DNA of 35,608 nt from JAFGHJ01 sp964631335 (lineage in GTDB: Bacteria; Hydrothermota; UBA3072). Positions within the stretch are counted from its first letter, which is position 1; each line of letters begins with the position of its first letter. The DNA lies in assembly GCA_964631335.1 (NCBI GenBank), contig CAZVXD010000006.1, positions 1 through 35,608 on the forward strand. Direction: 5' to 3'. A model generated the notes under the pieces. It searched no databases, was not told where the DNA came from, and saw only the letters and a program-made list of their open reading frames with translations. Both the position numbers and the translations under genes were made by a program. This document shows positions 8,413 to 16,757 of this stretch, piece after piece.

Positions 8413-8873
8413 TTTTTAAATAAATTCTTCATAAGTGTTTCTCCGTCGATATTCGCGAGAATAGAATTTCTCGTCTGTTTTTTCTGTTCCAATTCTTTTT
8501 TCAATTTATCAGCGAGCTTCTGAGATAGTACTCTTACGGACCCCAATAAAGTTTCCTCTTTAAATATTACAACCAATAAAAATTTTGAATTTATGTTTTG
8601 ATAAAATAAACTATAAGCTTTACCTTTAATAAATAATTGTTTAAACTGATGTTCGTCGACCAGTTTAGCCAATTCCTCTGTAGCGTTAAAAACACCTGCG
8701 AGGAGAGCTGTTATAGAAGAAATTTTTTCTTCTTTTTTTAAACCCGAATGAACCAGTACTTCCCCGCTTTTAGCGGCAAAAAGAATGTGCTGCGCACCGG
8801 TCCTGACAAGAAATTTCTCGAGAAATTGCTCGATTCTTTTCTGTATCTCATAGAAAAGTATAATTGTCGACAC
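8409..8873 (-). CDS. Roadblock/LC7-like domain protein with C-terminal extension
   Basis: The ~110-residue N-terminal part follows the Roadblock/LC7 pattern: a long first helix (IEQFLEKFLVRTGAQHILFAAKSGEVLVHSG), then a helix EKISSITALLAGVFNATEELAKL and strands around FIKGKAYSLFYQNI and KFLLVVIFKEE. A charged coiled-coil-like tail of ~45 residues follows. The only plausible start is a GTG directly after the previous stop, and it overlaps TamB by 4 bases. Similarity is more diverged than in the two Roadblock genes upstream. Such domains form homo- or heterodimers, often as regulators of Ras-like GTPases; none is present in this window. Confidence 0.7.
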   Translation of the reverse strand: MSTIILFYEIQKRIEQFLEKFLVRTGAQHILFAAKSGEVLVHSGLKKEEKISSITALLAGVFNATEELAKLVDEHQFKQLFIKGKAYSLFYQNINSKFLLVVIFKEETLLGSVRVLSQKLADKLKKELEQKKQTRNSILANIDGETLMKNLFKK

Positions 8874-9206
8874 TTATAATTCTTCGGATATAGCCTTTAC
8901 ACATCCGCGTAACTCAAACCGAATTTTTCCCGTATCTACGTTAGAATCGGCAAAAACAGCTAAAATAAAATTTTGCTGAGTAACGATAAAAAGATTCTTT
9001 TCATTAGCCATTATGATTATCGAAAACCTATCCTCTATTCCCATTTGAGTCGAGAGCTCTTTAGTAATGGCAGCAATTACCGCAGCCGCAAGAGATGTAT
9101 CCAGCTTATCACTCCCAATATGTTCAACAATTTCCCCCTCTCTATCCACCAGATAACACGATAAAACTCCATCCATCGATCCGATACCTTCCATTATTTT
9201 TTTCAT
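8874..9206 (-). CDS. Roadblock/LC7 domain protein
   Basis: This ~110-residue single Roadblock/LC7 domain begins MEGIGSMDGVLSCYLVDREGEIV, a typical opening helix and first strand. It continues with helix TSLAAAVIAAITKELSTQMG, strands SIIIMANEKNLFIVTQQN and ILAVFADSN, and a closing helix. The ATG at 9206 overlaps the preceding stop (TGATG) and has a GGGGGT Shine-Dalgarno seven bases upstream; the GTG at 9209 is less well placed. Known relatives include MglB, the GAP for MglA. This copy is encoded beside a TPR-Roadblock and a second diverged Roadblock protein. Confidence 0.85.
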   Translation of the reverse strand: MKKIMEGIGSMDGVLSCYLVDREGEIVEHIGSDKLDTSLAAAVIAAITKELSTQMGIEDRFSIIIMANEKNLFIVTQQNFILAVFADSNVDTGKIRFELRGCVKAISEEL

Positions 9207-9892
9207 CACTCTACCCCCAGAAGTTCAACAGTTTTACGGAAAGCTTCTGTCAATATATTATCCACCTCTCCAATTAAAATATTTTTAGCGGTGAGGACAA
9301 TAAATCTCAAGGATTTTGAACCCAGAACCATAATATTTCCTCCGGGTAATTCAAAAAAGACTCTATTTATATTTCCTAATTTTAGGTCAGGAGATGAAAA
9401 TCTAATTTTATCAAAAATAGAAGAAATTATCGCTCCAGTGGATTCCTTTTCCAAAGGTAATTCTAATTTCGCTTCTATAAGGGCTCCAATATCATCTACA
9501 ATCAAAACCCCTATTATGCCTTTTACTTGAAATAAATTATTTAAAACCTCATCGAGAGAATCACCCAGCTTACTACGGGACTTCTTCTTTTTTTCTTTTG
9601 TATCCACATCTTTTTCTAATTTTAAAGACTTTAGTAACTTGTTTATTTCTTTGTCTTCGGGGTTGATTTTCATGGCACTTTTCAAAACTTCGGCTGCTTC
9701 TTTTTCCTCTCCCTGGTTTATATAAATTTTACTCAGCATGGAATAAGGCTTTATTTCTTCTTTATTTTCTTCAATAGCGGTTTTTAAAAGATCTTTAGCT
9801 TCATCTATTAACCCATTTTCAACGTAAAGATCGGCAAGAGAAATTAATACGTCCAAGGAATTAATATCGGGTCGGAGTCCTTTTTCATTCAA
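9206..9892 (-). CDS. TPR-Roadblock/LC7 fusion protein
   Basis: This 228-residue protein starts with about two to three TPRs (residues 9-95; for example ADLYVENGLIDEAKDLLKTA and YINQGEEKEAAEVLKSAM). After a basic linker (KEKKKKSRSK) it has a Roadblock/LC7 domain (about 108-225) with LNNLFQVKGIIGVLIVDDIG and a final long helix. The ATG has a GGGAGG Shine-Dalgarno and overlaps the PATAN gene by 8 bases. The fusion directly links the TPR scaffolds of the operon to its Roadblock proteins, suggesting one complex (inference). Confidence 0.85.
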   Translation of the reverse strand: MNEKGLRPDINSLDVLISLADLYVENGLIDEAKDLLKTAIEENKEEIKPYSMLSKIYINQGEEKEAAEVLKSAMKINPEDKEINKLLKSLKLEKDVDTKEKKKKSRSKLGDSLDEVLNNLFQVKGIIGVLIVDDIGALIEAKLELPLEKESTGAIISSIFDKIRFSSPDLKLGNINRVFFELPGGNIMVLGSKSLRFIVLTAKNILIGEVDNILTEAFRKTVELLGVE

Positions 9893-10904
9893 TTAATACC
9901 TCCCAATTTACAATCTTTTTATGGATTCCTTTTAACAACTCAAGTGTCTCTCGAATTTCCTTCTTTCTTTTTTCATCTGAAGACAAAAGAAGAAAAGAAT
10001 TCCATTCCGAAATAGCCTCTTTAAATCTTCCCTCGGCAAGGTAAAAGTAGCCCATATTGTAAGGAATACGGGGATCTTCAGGATTCATCTCTTTCAACTT
10101 TAACAATTCTTTAAGCCCCTTGGTATATTTACCTTTATTCCATAACCTGTTCAACTCTTTCATTTTTTCCGTGTTTTTTTCTATAGGTGTCTTCTCTTTC
10201 TTTATTATGTCATCTACCGAAATTTTCTTTTCCGTTATTATTCCTGTCATGGTCATGCCATAAAGGGATTTCATTACGGTGAACTTATCACCGCCCACTT
10301 TGTTTAAAATATCGCGTATGGTTAAATTTCCGTCTATAAGAGAAAGCAGCTTCCAATCAATGGGAGAAAGATTTATTTGTTCTTTTTCAATTAAATCGGT
10401 CGAAACTTCAAGAATGATATCCGTATTAGGCAGAATTTCTTCCATTTTGGATATTTCATCGATTCTTCTCGCGGCTTCCAATATGATATTTTCTATCTTT
10501 ATGCTCAGGACGAGATAATCAGGTAGGTCAAAATCGGTTTCACGGAAAATAAAATGACCGTTCTTTATTAAGAACAGAGAATAAAGCACATCTATCGCCG
10601 TCTGTTTGAAAACCGCTTTAAATGTACCGATTGAAATTACTTCATTCTCTATTAAATAGTCGACGAATTTATTATCAGAGATTTCTATCATATCCTCTCT
10701 GGTTAAAAAATCTCTTTTTAACATTTCCTTTTTCAATCTTTCCGGAAAATCGATAGAAACAAGATTACCCTTTTCAAAATAAAGAACGTAAGACTTTAAA
10801 ACATCCTCGCCGCTTATAGTCAAAATACCTTTTTTTTCAGCCAGAGAAATCAACTGAAAAAGCTCGAAAAGACCTAATTCTTTTATTGGTCCTTCAATAG
10901 GCAT
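9885..10904 (-). CDS. PATAN (DUF4388) and TPR domain protein
   Basis: This 339-residue protein opens with a PATAN/DUF4388 domain: IKELGLFELFQLISLAEKKGIL is the signature helix, followed by GILTISGEDVLKSYVLYFEKGNLVSIDF. A second helical/winged-helix-like region follows (100-240, with DGNLTIRDILNKVG). At the C-terminus are about two TPRs (250-320). PATAN domains are best known from PatA-type response regulators and are often associated with two-component and GTPase systems, where they are thought to mediate protein contacts. The ATG overlaps the previous stop (TAATG) and has a GGGGAG Shine-Dalgarno. Its role as an adaptor between CheY and the Roadblock/TPR proteins is an inference. Confidence 0.8.
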   Translation of the reverse strand: MPIEGPIKELGLFELFQLISLAEKKGILTISGEDVLKSYVLYFEKGNLVSIDFPERLKKEMLKRDFLTREDMIEISDNKFVDYLIENEVISIGTFKAVFKQTAIDVLYSLFLIKNGHFIFRETDFDLPDYLVLSIKIENIILEAARRIDEISKMEEILPNTDIILEVSTDLIEKEQINLSPIDWKLLSLIDGNLTIRDILNKVGGDKFTVMKSLYGMTMTGIITEKKISVDDIIKKEKTPIEKNTEKMKELNRLWNKGKYTKGLKELLKLKEMNPEDPRIPYNMGYFYLAEGRFKEAISEWNSFLLLSSDEKRKKEIRETLELLKGIHKKIVNWEVLIE

Positions 10905-13543
10905 TACATCTCCCCAGTGATATTTTTAAGCCGCAGTAAACTCTCAATGGCTTCTCTCGCTTTATTTAAAATCTTTTTATCTTTTGCCTCATTTACTATA
11001 TTATTCCATAAACTTTCTGCTTCTTTATACCTACCATGCCTGAAATACAAAGAAGCCAACATATGGCTGGCTTCAAAGTTTTTACTGTCGAAACCGATCG
11101 CCTGTTTCAAACTTTTTATTGCGGAGTCTAAATCATTTTTATTAAAGAAAGCTTTGCCTTCCCACAGAGCCAAATCACTATCGGCTTTTATAACACTTTT
11201 AGCTTCTTTCACGCTCTTTAAAACTCCATCATAATTCTTAGAAATAAGATAAGCTTTTACCAATGATTTTAAAATTCTCTTATCTCTGGGTGCTAATTTT
11301 TTAGCTTTAAGCAATGCTTCGATCGAACCTTTAAAGTCACCTTCTTTTATCCTCTGATTGGAAAGCTGATAATAACCTTCTGCCGAAGGAGAAACCGAAA
11401 GACTTCTTTCTATTAAAGAAAGAGCCGTCTTTTTCTTACCCAGCTTAAAATTAATAGACGCCAACTCCAGCAAAATCCCATTTTCTTTTTTCCAACCAGG
11501 GAATTTTTTCAGAAGTTCTATCGCCTTTTTATGTTGTCTTTTTCTTTTTAAATACTGGGCGGAAGCGATATAAGGAAATGCTTCTTCAGGGTATTTCTTA
11601 TTAAGTTCTTTGGATAAGGTCAAAACTTTTTCCCATTCTCGGTTTTTCTGATATACTTTTACTAATAGCTTCGAAGCCTCGAGGTTCCCAGGAACCAGAT
11701 CGCGTAAAACATCCTTTGCTTCTCCAAGCAAATCTTTCTTTTCATATATTGTACCGAGAAGAAGCAATAATTCTTCATTTTTCGGTTCTATGTTCCTAAT
11801 CTCCAACAATAGTTCCAAAGCTTTATTTAAATTATTTTCTTTAATCAAAGCGCCTGCTTTCTGTATTTCTTTCTTAATGTCTAACTTGGGCTTGATTTCC
11901 TCTTCCGGAGATTCGAACAAATCTCCGAAGAAATCCTCGGCGGTTTCCTCTCCCGCTACTCTACCCACTTCCATATCTTTTGTCAGTTCTCTCGCAACAA
12001 GAATGCCGAGACGTTCGGAATAAATGTCTACTCCTAATTTAAATCTATTGCTCGAATAATAAGGATCTATCTCCATAGCTTTTTTAGTGGCTTCAAGAGC
12101 TTCGTCATACTTGCCTATTCTGGACAGGGCAAAACCCAGATTATAAAGAGCTTCAGCAAAACTGTCATCCCGTTCAACAGCCATTCTGAAGAAATATATC
12201 GCATCTTCAAATCTCTCGAGATTCAAATAAACCGACCCCAGATAATTAAAAGGAAGAGGATTCTCTCCCTTCATCTCAATAACTTTTTTAAAAAACTTTT
12301 CAGCAGTTTCATAATTTCCTCTCGTCATATAAACAAGACCTATATTCAAATAAGAATCGGCGTACTCGGGATTTATCTCTTTAGCTCTTTTCAAACAGTT
12401 AAAAGCTTCTTTTGGAGCTCCTGAATGATAGTATGCTACTCCAAGATTATTCCAGGAAACCGCGTAATTTAGCTCTTTTGAGATTGCCCGCTTATACCAG
12501 GAAATAGCATCTTCTAATTTTCCCAACCTATGATAAGCAATACCTATATTGTTAGCCAGTTTTGGTAAATCGGGATCCTGTTTAAGAGCCTCCAGATAAG
12601 CTTTTACAGCTTCTTCATTTTGACCGGTAAACAGATATACTTCACCTATTTGCTCCCTAACCAGAGAATTACCAGGATCGGCTTTTATTGCTTTTTCAAG
12701 TTCTGCAAGAGCTTCTTTAAATAACCCCTTGTTTTTATAAGCGAGTCCCATAGCATAAAAACCAAAAGAAGGATTTTCCTCTATTTTATCTTTTGAAACA
12801 GACAGGAAATCTTCATAACCTTTCCTTTTATAAAGACCTAAACTTAAATTCGCCTCTGTTTTACCGAAACGGGGATTTAAATTTATTGCCTTTTTTGCGG
12901 CTTTAGTGGCTTCATCGAATTTCCCTTCTTCCCCATAAGTAAAAGACAACAAATAATACGATTCCGCGTCCTCGGAATTAAGCCTTATTGCCGTTTTTAA
13001 CTCTTCTATAGCTGAAGAGAACATACCCAGATTATAATAAACTTCCCCAAGATACTTATGAGCAGCCGCGTTGTTTTTATCCAGCCGAATGACCTTTTTC
13101 AACTGTTCAACCGAAGGTTCATAGAAACCGCTGGCTTTACAGGCTATCCCTAATTCCAAAAGAGCCTGAACGTCCGTGGGTTTTTGCCTTAAATATTTAC
13201 TATACTGATTGATCGCTTCATAATAATTGCCTATGCTTTTATAAGCTCTCGCTAACTCCAATCTCGATTCATATTCATCGGGATCTTTTTCAATCTTACT
13301 TTCTAATTTCTCTATCTGTTCGTCATAATATCCCGTGCTTCTATAGATATAATCAAGATTATTCTTAGCCAGAGTGAAGTGAGGATCTATTCCGAGTGCT
13401 TTTTTAAGCTCTTCGACCGCCTCTTTCACCAAACCTTTATTATAGTAGACAACCGCAAGATTATTATGCGACCCGGAATCGGTGGGCTCAATTTTTTTTG
13501 AAAATAGTTTTAAAAGCTTTTTTTCCTGTTCAGATATCGTCAT
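10904..13543 (-). CDS. Large TPR scaffold protein (~20 repeats)
   Basis: This ~880-residue soluble protein consists almost wholly of 34-residue TPRs. Examples are NNLAVVYYNKGLVKEAVEELKKAL and NIGIAYHRLGKLEDAISWYKRA. An acidic linker at about 510-545 (VAGEETAEDFFGDLFESPEEE) separates two TPR blocks. There is no signal peptide or membrane helix, so it is cytoplasmic. I place the start at the ATG at 13543; a TTG two codons upstream (13549) is less likely. It follows CheC by about 16 bases. It probably scaffolds the operon's signalling proteins, which is inferred from context only. Confidence 0.88.
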   Translation of the reverse strand: MTISEQEKKLLKLFSKKIEPTDSGSHNNLAVVYYNKGLVKEAVEELKKALGIDPHFTLAKNNLDYIYRSTGYYDEQIEKLESKIEKDPDEYESRLELARAYKSIGNYYEAINQYSKYLRQKPTDVQALLELGIACKASGFYEPSVEQLKKVIRLDKNNAAAHKYLGEVYYNLGMFSSAIEELKTAIRLNSEDAESYYLLSFTYGEEGKFDEATKAAKKAINLNPRFGKTEANLSLGLYKRKGYEDFLSVSKDKIEENPSFGFYAMGLAYKNKGLFKEALAELEKAIKADPGNSLVREQIGEVYLFTGQNEEAVKAYLEALKQDPDLPKLANNIGIAYHRLGKLEDAISWYKRAISKELNYAVSWNNLGVAYYHSGAPKEAFNCLKRAKEINPEYADSYLNIGLVYMTRGNYETAEKFFKKVIEMKGENPLPFNYLGSVYLNLERFEDAIYFFRMAVERDDSFAEALYNLGFALSRIGKYDEALEATKKAMEIDPYYSSNRFKLGVDIYSERLGILVARELTKDMEVGRVAGEETAEDFFGDLFESPEEEIKPKLDIKKEIQKAGALIKENNLNKALELLLEIRNIEPKNEELLLLLGTIYEKKDLLGEAKDVLRDLVPGNLEASKLLVKVYQKNREWEKVLTLSKELNKKYPEEAFPYIASAQYLKRKRQHKKAIELLKKFPGWKKENGILLELASINFKLGKKKTALSLIERSLSVSPSAEGYYQLSNQRIKEGDFKGSIEALLKAKKLAPRDKRILKSLVKAYLISKNYDGVLKSVKEAKSVIKADSDLALWEGKAFFNKNDLDSAIKSLKQAIGFDSKNFEASHMLASLYFRHGRYKEAESLWNNIVNEAKDKKILNKAREAIESLLRLKNITGEM

Positions 13544-13559
13544 TTTCAAAAAATCATTT

Positions 13560-14177
13560 TCATAAAAGATTCATGGCTTTCAATATGTTATTTAGACTTT
13601 CAGAATCGGGTATCAAAAGTAGAAAAGCTTCCAATCTGCTATCGGTATTCTTAAAATGAAAGATACTTTTCACGCAGAAGACAAATTCTTCTCCGGCAGT
13701 AAACTCAAGATAAGCGCTAGAAATTATAGATCGGAAATCGTCCCACACAATTATCGGTACCGAAGGCAAAAGCATTAAACCGAGAAATTCAGAAATTGCG
13801 CTGAGATAAGAACTGCAAAGTATATTGGCAACTTCTTTGATAGAAGAAACTCCCATTTCGTCAATTTCAGAATAATCGGATATTTCTTTATCCAGTAAGA
13901 TACCTACAAGCATCTTTGCGTCTTTTTCGTCCAGCACCACAAGATTCCGCCCAGTCGCATCGCCAAAAAATTTAGTAAGAGCCGCGACAGCTATACTTCC
14001 CTTTAAGTTTAATATTTCGGATGTCTTTTCGATAGGAAAAATTTCTATTTCCGGCACTTTTACTTCCACCTGTTTATTCAACATCTGGCTTAAAGCCGTA
14101 GCAGCATGACCTCCTCCGATATTCGCGGCTTCCTTTATTCCGTCCAATTGTAAATCTTTAAGATCCTGTATTTTCAT
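13560..14177 (-). CDS. cheC: CheC-type CheY-P phosphatase
   Basis: This 205-residue protein has the two CheC half-sites. The first is D12-x3-E16-x2-N19-x22-P42 and the second S111-x3-E115-x2-N118-x22-P141. Both match the (D/S)-x3-E-x2-N-x22-P signature exactly, so both active centres look intact. Members of the CheC/CheX/FliY family dephosphorylate CheY-P. In some organisms CheC acts with CheD, but no cheD is in this window. An AGGAGGAG Shine-Dalgarno precedes the ATG, which lies within the end of cheA (20-base overlap). It would reset the CheY encoded two genes upstream. Confidence 0.9.
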   Translation of the reverse strand: MKIQDLKDLQLDGIKEAANIGGGHAATALSQMLNKQVEVKVPEIEIFPIEKTSEILNLKGSIAVAALTKFFGDATGRNLVVLDEKDAKMLVGILLDKEISDYSEIDEMGVSSIKEVANILCSSYLSAISEFLGLMLLPSVPIIVWDDFRSIISSAYLEFTAGEEFVFCVKSIFHFKNTDSRLEAFLLLIPDSESLNNILKAMNLL

Positions 14178-15963
14178 AACTCCTCCTATATCTTAAAGCA
14201 GGCAAGTCTAAGATCAAACACGGTCTTCCGTCTCCGATCATTGTAATACCTACATATCCTTTAATCTTATCGATCGGCGAAGGCAAAGGCTTGACAACTG
14301 CTTCCATACTTCCTCTAAAAGTTCCTCCCACAATGGCAAAACGATCATTTTCAACCTCGACAACGACACATGGAGAATTCTGATTCCCGTTACTCGAAGA
14401 ATGTTGGCCAAGAATATCAGCAAGATGATAAACAGGGAGGATTTCTCTGCGAAGCAACATTACCTCTTTTCCCATAAGGTATGAAATAGACTTCCTGGAA
14501 ATAGTTAAGGTCTCATCAACAAAAGTCATCGGTAACGCAAACAATTGATTATCCAGCCCGAGCAAATAAACCTTAATTATCGACATTGAAAGAGGCATTT
14601 TCATCGATATGGTAGTACCTCTGTTCTTTTCTGTAGTTATATTTACGCTTCCTCCTACGGAACGAACAAGTTTCCTGACCACATCCAGCCCTACACCTCT
14701 GCCCGAAACTTTGTCTGCTTTTTCTTTAGTAGTAAAACCCGGCGTAAATAAAAATCTTAAAATTTCAGCTTTAGAAAGTGATTCCATTTCTTCTTCATCA
14801 ACCAATCCTCTCTTGAAAGCCACCAGCATAACCTCTTTTTCGTCGATACCCCTCCCATCATCACTTATCTGTATCAAAATGTCTCCCTTTACGCTTTTAG
14901 CTGAAACCGTTATTTTTCCTTCTCTGTGTTTACCCGATTTTTCCCTTTCCTCCGGCAATTCAATGCCGTGAGAAACCGAATTTCTAACAAGATGAATAAG
15001 AGGATCACTAATTCCTTCAAGAAGAGATCGATCAACTTCTATGTCAGCTCCGAAAATTTCAATATTCACTTCTTTTCCTAATTCTCTGCTTAAATCTCTT
15101 ACATATCGAGGAAATTTATCAAAAATCAACGAAAGAGGGACCAATCTGATTTTAGTAATAACTTCCTGTAATTCTTTTACACTCCTGCCATGGAGATCGA
15201 GAACTCCTTCAAATTTTTCTTCGCCAAAACTTCCAATAATTCCGGCAAGTTGAGAGGTGGTAACCACCAATTCACCCACAAGATTTTGCATTCTATCCAG
15301 CATATTCACATTGACCCGAATACCCTCCAAACCGCCTGCCGAACTTTTACCTGAAGTTTTTCTGTCTTCTATTTTTACCTCTTCGATTTCTTCGATAGAA
15401 TTAACTAATTCTATAATTTTTTCCGGCTCGGCACAACGAACCTTTAATATTCTTCCGATATTACCAGATTTTATCTCTTCATAGGTTGGATCCAGATCCT
15501 CGATTCTTGTTTTTTCTTTTATTCTTTGGATAATCACGGCTGCCCTCGCCGCGGGAAGAGATACATCCTCTTTAAGTAAAATTTCAACAAAGGGAAGATT
15601 GCTAATACCTGAACTTTCATCGTCCCCTATCTCAACTGAGGTTTCCAAATTCTCTAACAGACCTTCTATTCTATCTATGCTTAAAAATACTTCATCTATA
15701 ATTTCGGGATCGACATTTCCTTTATTCTTGTCTTTGAAAAACTCCATTTTTTCTTCAAGGTCATGCGAAATGGTTTCTATTTGAGTATAACCTAGCGAAG
15801 CAGCCATACCTTTCAAAGTATGGAAGATCCTGTAAACTTCAGCTATTATTTGCCTATTATCCGGTTCCTTCTCAAGTTGAACTATGATTTTGTTCAGTTT
15901 ACCCAGATATTCGCTGCTTTCTTCTTTAAATAGTTTTATGTACTCTTTTCTTTGCTCATCCAT
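14158..15963 (-). CDS. cheA: Chemotaxis histidine kinase CheA
   Basis: This 601-residue protein has the full CheA domain order. An Hpt domain carries the phosphoacceptor His48 in FHTLKGMAASLGY. A P2-like CheY-binding region lies at about 125-205 (LPAARAAVIIQRIKEK). A P3 dimerisation helix contains NLVGELVVTTSQL. The P4 ATPase has an N-box (HLVRNSVSHGIELPEERE), DDGRGID and GRGVGLDVVRKLV. A P5 CheW-like domain runs from ~455. It is somewhat short, with compact linkers. It lies 12 bases after cheY. Signal input should come from the soluble receptor at the operon start through CheW. Confidence 0.96.
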   Translation of the reverse strand: MDEQRKEYIKLFKEESSEYLGKLNKIIVQLEKEPDNRQIIAEVYRIFHTLKGMAASLGYTQIETISHDLEEKMEFFKDKNKGNVDPEIIDEVFLSIDRIEGLLENLETSVEIGDDESSGISNLPFVEILLKEDVSLPAARAAVIIQRIKEKTRIEDLDPTYEEIKSGNIGRILKVRCAEPEKIIELVNSIEEIEEVKIEDRKTSGKSSAGGLEGIRVNVNMLDRMQNLVGELVVTTSQLAGIIGSFGEEKFEGVLDLHGRSVKELQEVITKIRLVPLSLIFDKFPRYVRDLSRELGKEVNIEIFGADIEVDRSLLEGISDPLIHLVRNSVSHGIELPEEREKSGKHREGKITVSAKSVKGDILIQISDDGRGIDEKEVMLVAFKRGLVDEEEMESLSKAEILRFLFTPGFTTKEKADKVSGRGVGLDVVRKLVRSVGGSVNITTEKNRGTTISMKMPLSMSIIKVYLLGLDNQLFALPMTFVDETLTISRKSISYLMGKEVMLLRREILPVYHLADILGQHSSSNGNQNSPCVVVEVENDRFAIVGGTFRGSMEAVVKPLPSPIDKIKGYVGITMIGDGRPCLILDLPALRYRRSYENTGS

Positions 15964-15975
15964 ATAATCTATTTT

Positions 15976-16341
15976 CTATAGTTTCAGAACCCTCTGTATG
16001 GCTTCTATAACTCGCGAAGGTTGAAAAGGTTTAACCACATAATCTTTTGCCCCGGCCTGGATAGCCTCGACTACCAGACTTTGGTGTCCCATCGCGCTTA
16101 CCACTACTATCTTAGCATCAGAATCTATCTCTTTTATTTTTTTAATGGCCTCTATACCGCTCATATCGGGCATTATTATATCCATTGTGACAAGATCCGG
16201 TTTATTTTTTTCATACTTCTGAACAGCTTCACTACCATTGCCCGCCTCATCACAAATTTCATAACCGCCTTTTTGAAGTATATCTGCCAACATTTTACGC
16301 ATAAATATTGCGTCATCTACCACTAAAATTCTTGCGCTCAT
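15976..16341 (-). CDS. cheY: CheY response regulator
   Basis: This 121-residue stand-alone receiver has the acidic pair Asp9-Asp10, the phosphoacceptor Asp54 in VTMDIIMPDMSG, a Ser at the Thr/Ser switch position (VVVSAMG) and Lys104 in YVVKPFQPS. The ATG has a strong AAGGAGG Shine-Dalgarno. It is preceded by cheW (14 bases) and followed by cheA (12 bases). There is no output domain, so it acts by binding a partner; the PATAN, TPR or Roadblock proteins of the operon are candidates rather than a flagellar motor. Confidence 0.95.
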   Translation of the reverse strand: MSARILVVDDAIFMRKMLADILQKGGYEICDEAGNGSEAVQKYEKNKPDLVTMDIIMPDMSGIEAIKKIKEIDSDAKIVVVSAMGHQSLVVEAIQAGAKDYVVKPFQPSRVIEAIQRVLKL

Positions 16342-16355
16342 TTTTCCTCCTTACG

Positions 16356-16757
16356 TCAAATTAATTCTTTTATATCAATAATTATATATTTTTCTTCCAA
16401 TTTCACAATTCCCTTCATATATTTTGACTCTATTTCTCCTTTTAGACTTGAAGGCACATTCTTTATTTCAGAATCGGGAATTTCATGGATATCAAGAACC
16501 TGATCTGGCCTTAATCCTATCAACATACCGTTAATCAAACAAAGTATAATTTCTCTCGAAGAAGACTTCCCTTTAAGTCCTATTTTCTTTCTCAAATTAA
16601 TAACTGTTATAGGCTCTCCCCTCAGGTTCATCACCCCTTCCAGATAATTTCCTGAGAGAGGGACGGGGGTTATTTCCGTTTCTTCAACAATTTCTTTCAC
16701 GTTTTCCAATGGAATTCCGAAAAATTTTTCTTCCAGAGTAAAACTTAAAAACTCCAT
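16356..16757 (-). CDS. cheW: CheW coupling protein
   Basis: A single CheW domain starts MEFLSFTLEEKFFGIPLENVKEI, with the conserved NLRGEPITVINLRKKIG in the centre. I choose the ATG at 16757: it overlaps the receptor stop in a TAATG junction and has a GGGGAT ribosome-binding sequence at good distance. A start at 16775 would add six residues (MDGDYI) without a clear site. It would link the receptor to CheA. The family assignment is clear, although the sequence is diverged (133 residues). Confidence 0.9.
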   Translation of the reverse strand: MEFLSFTLEEKFFGIPLENVKEIVEETEITPVPLSGNYLEGVMNLRGEPITVINLRKKIGLKGKSSSREIILCLINGMLIGLRPDQVLDIHEIPDSEIKNVPSSLKGEIESKYMKGIVKLEEKYIIIDIKELI

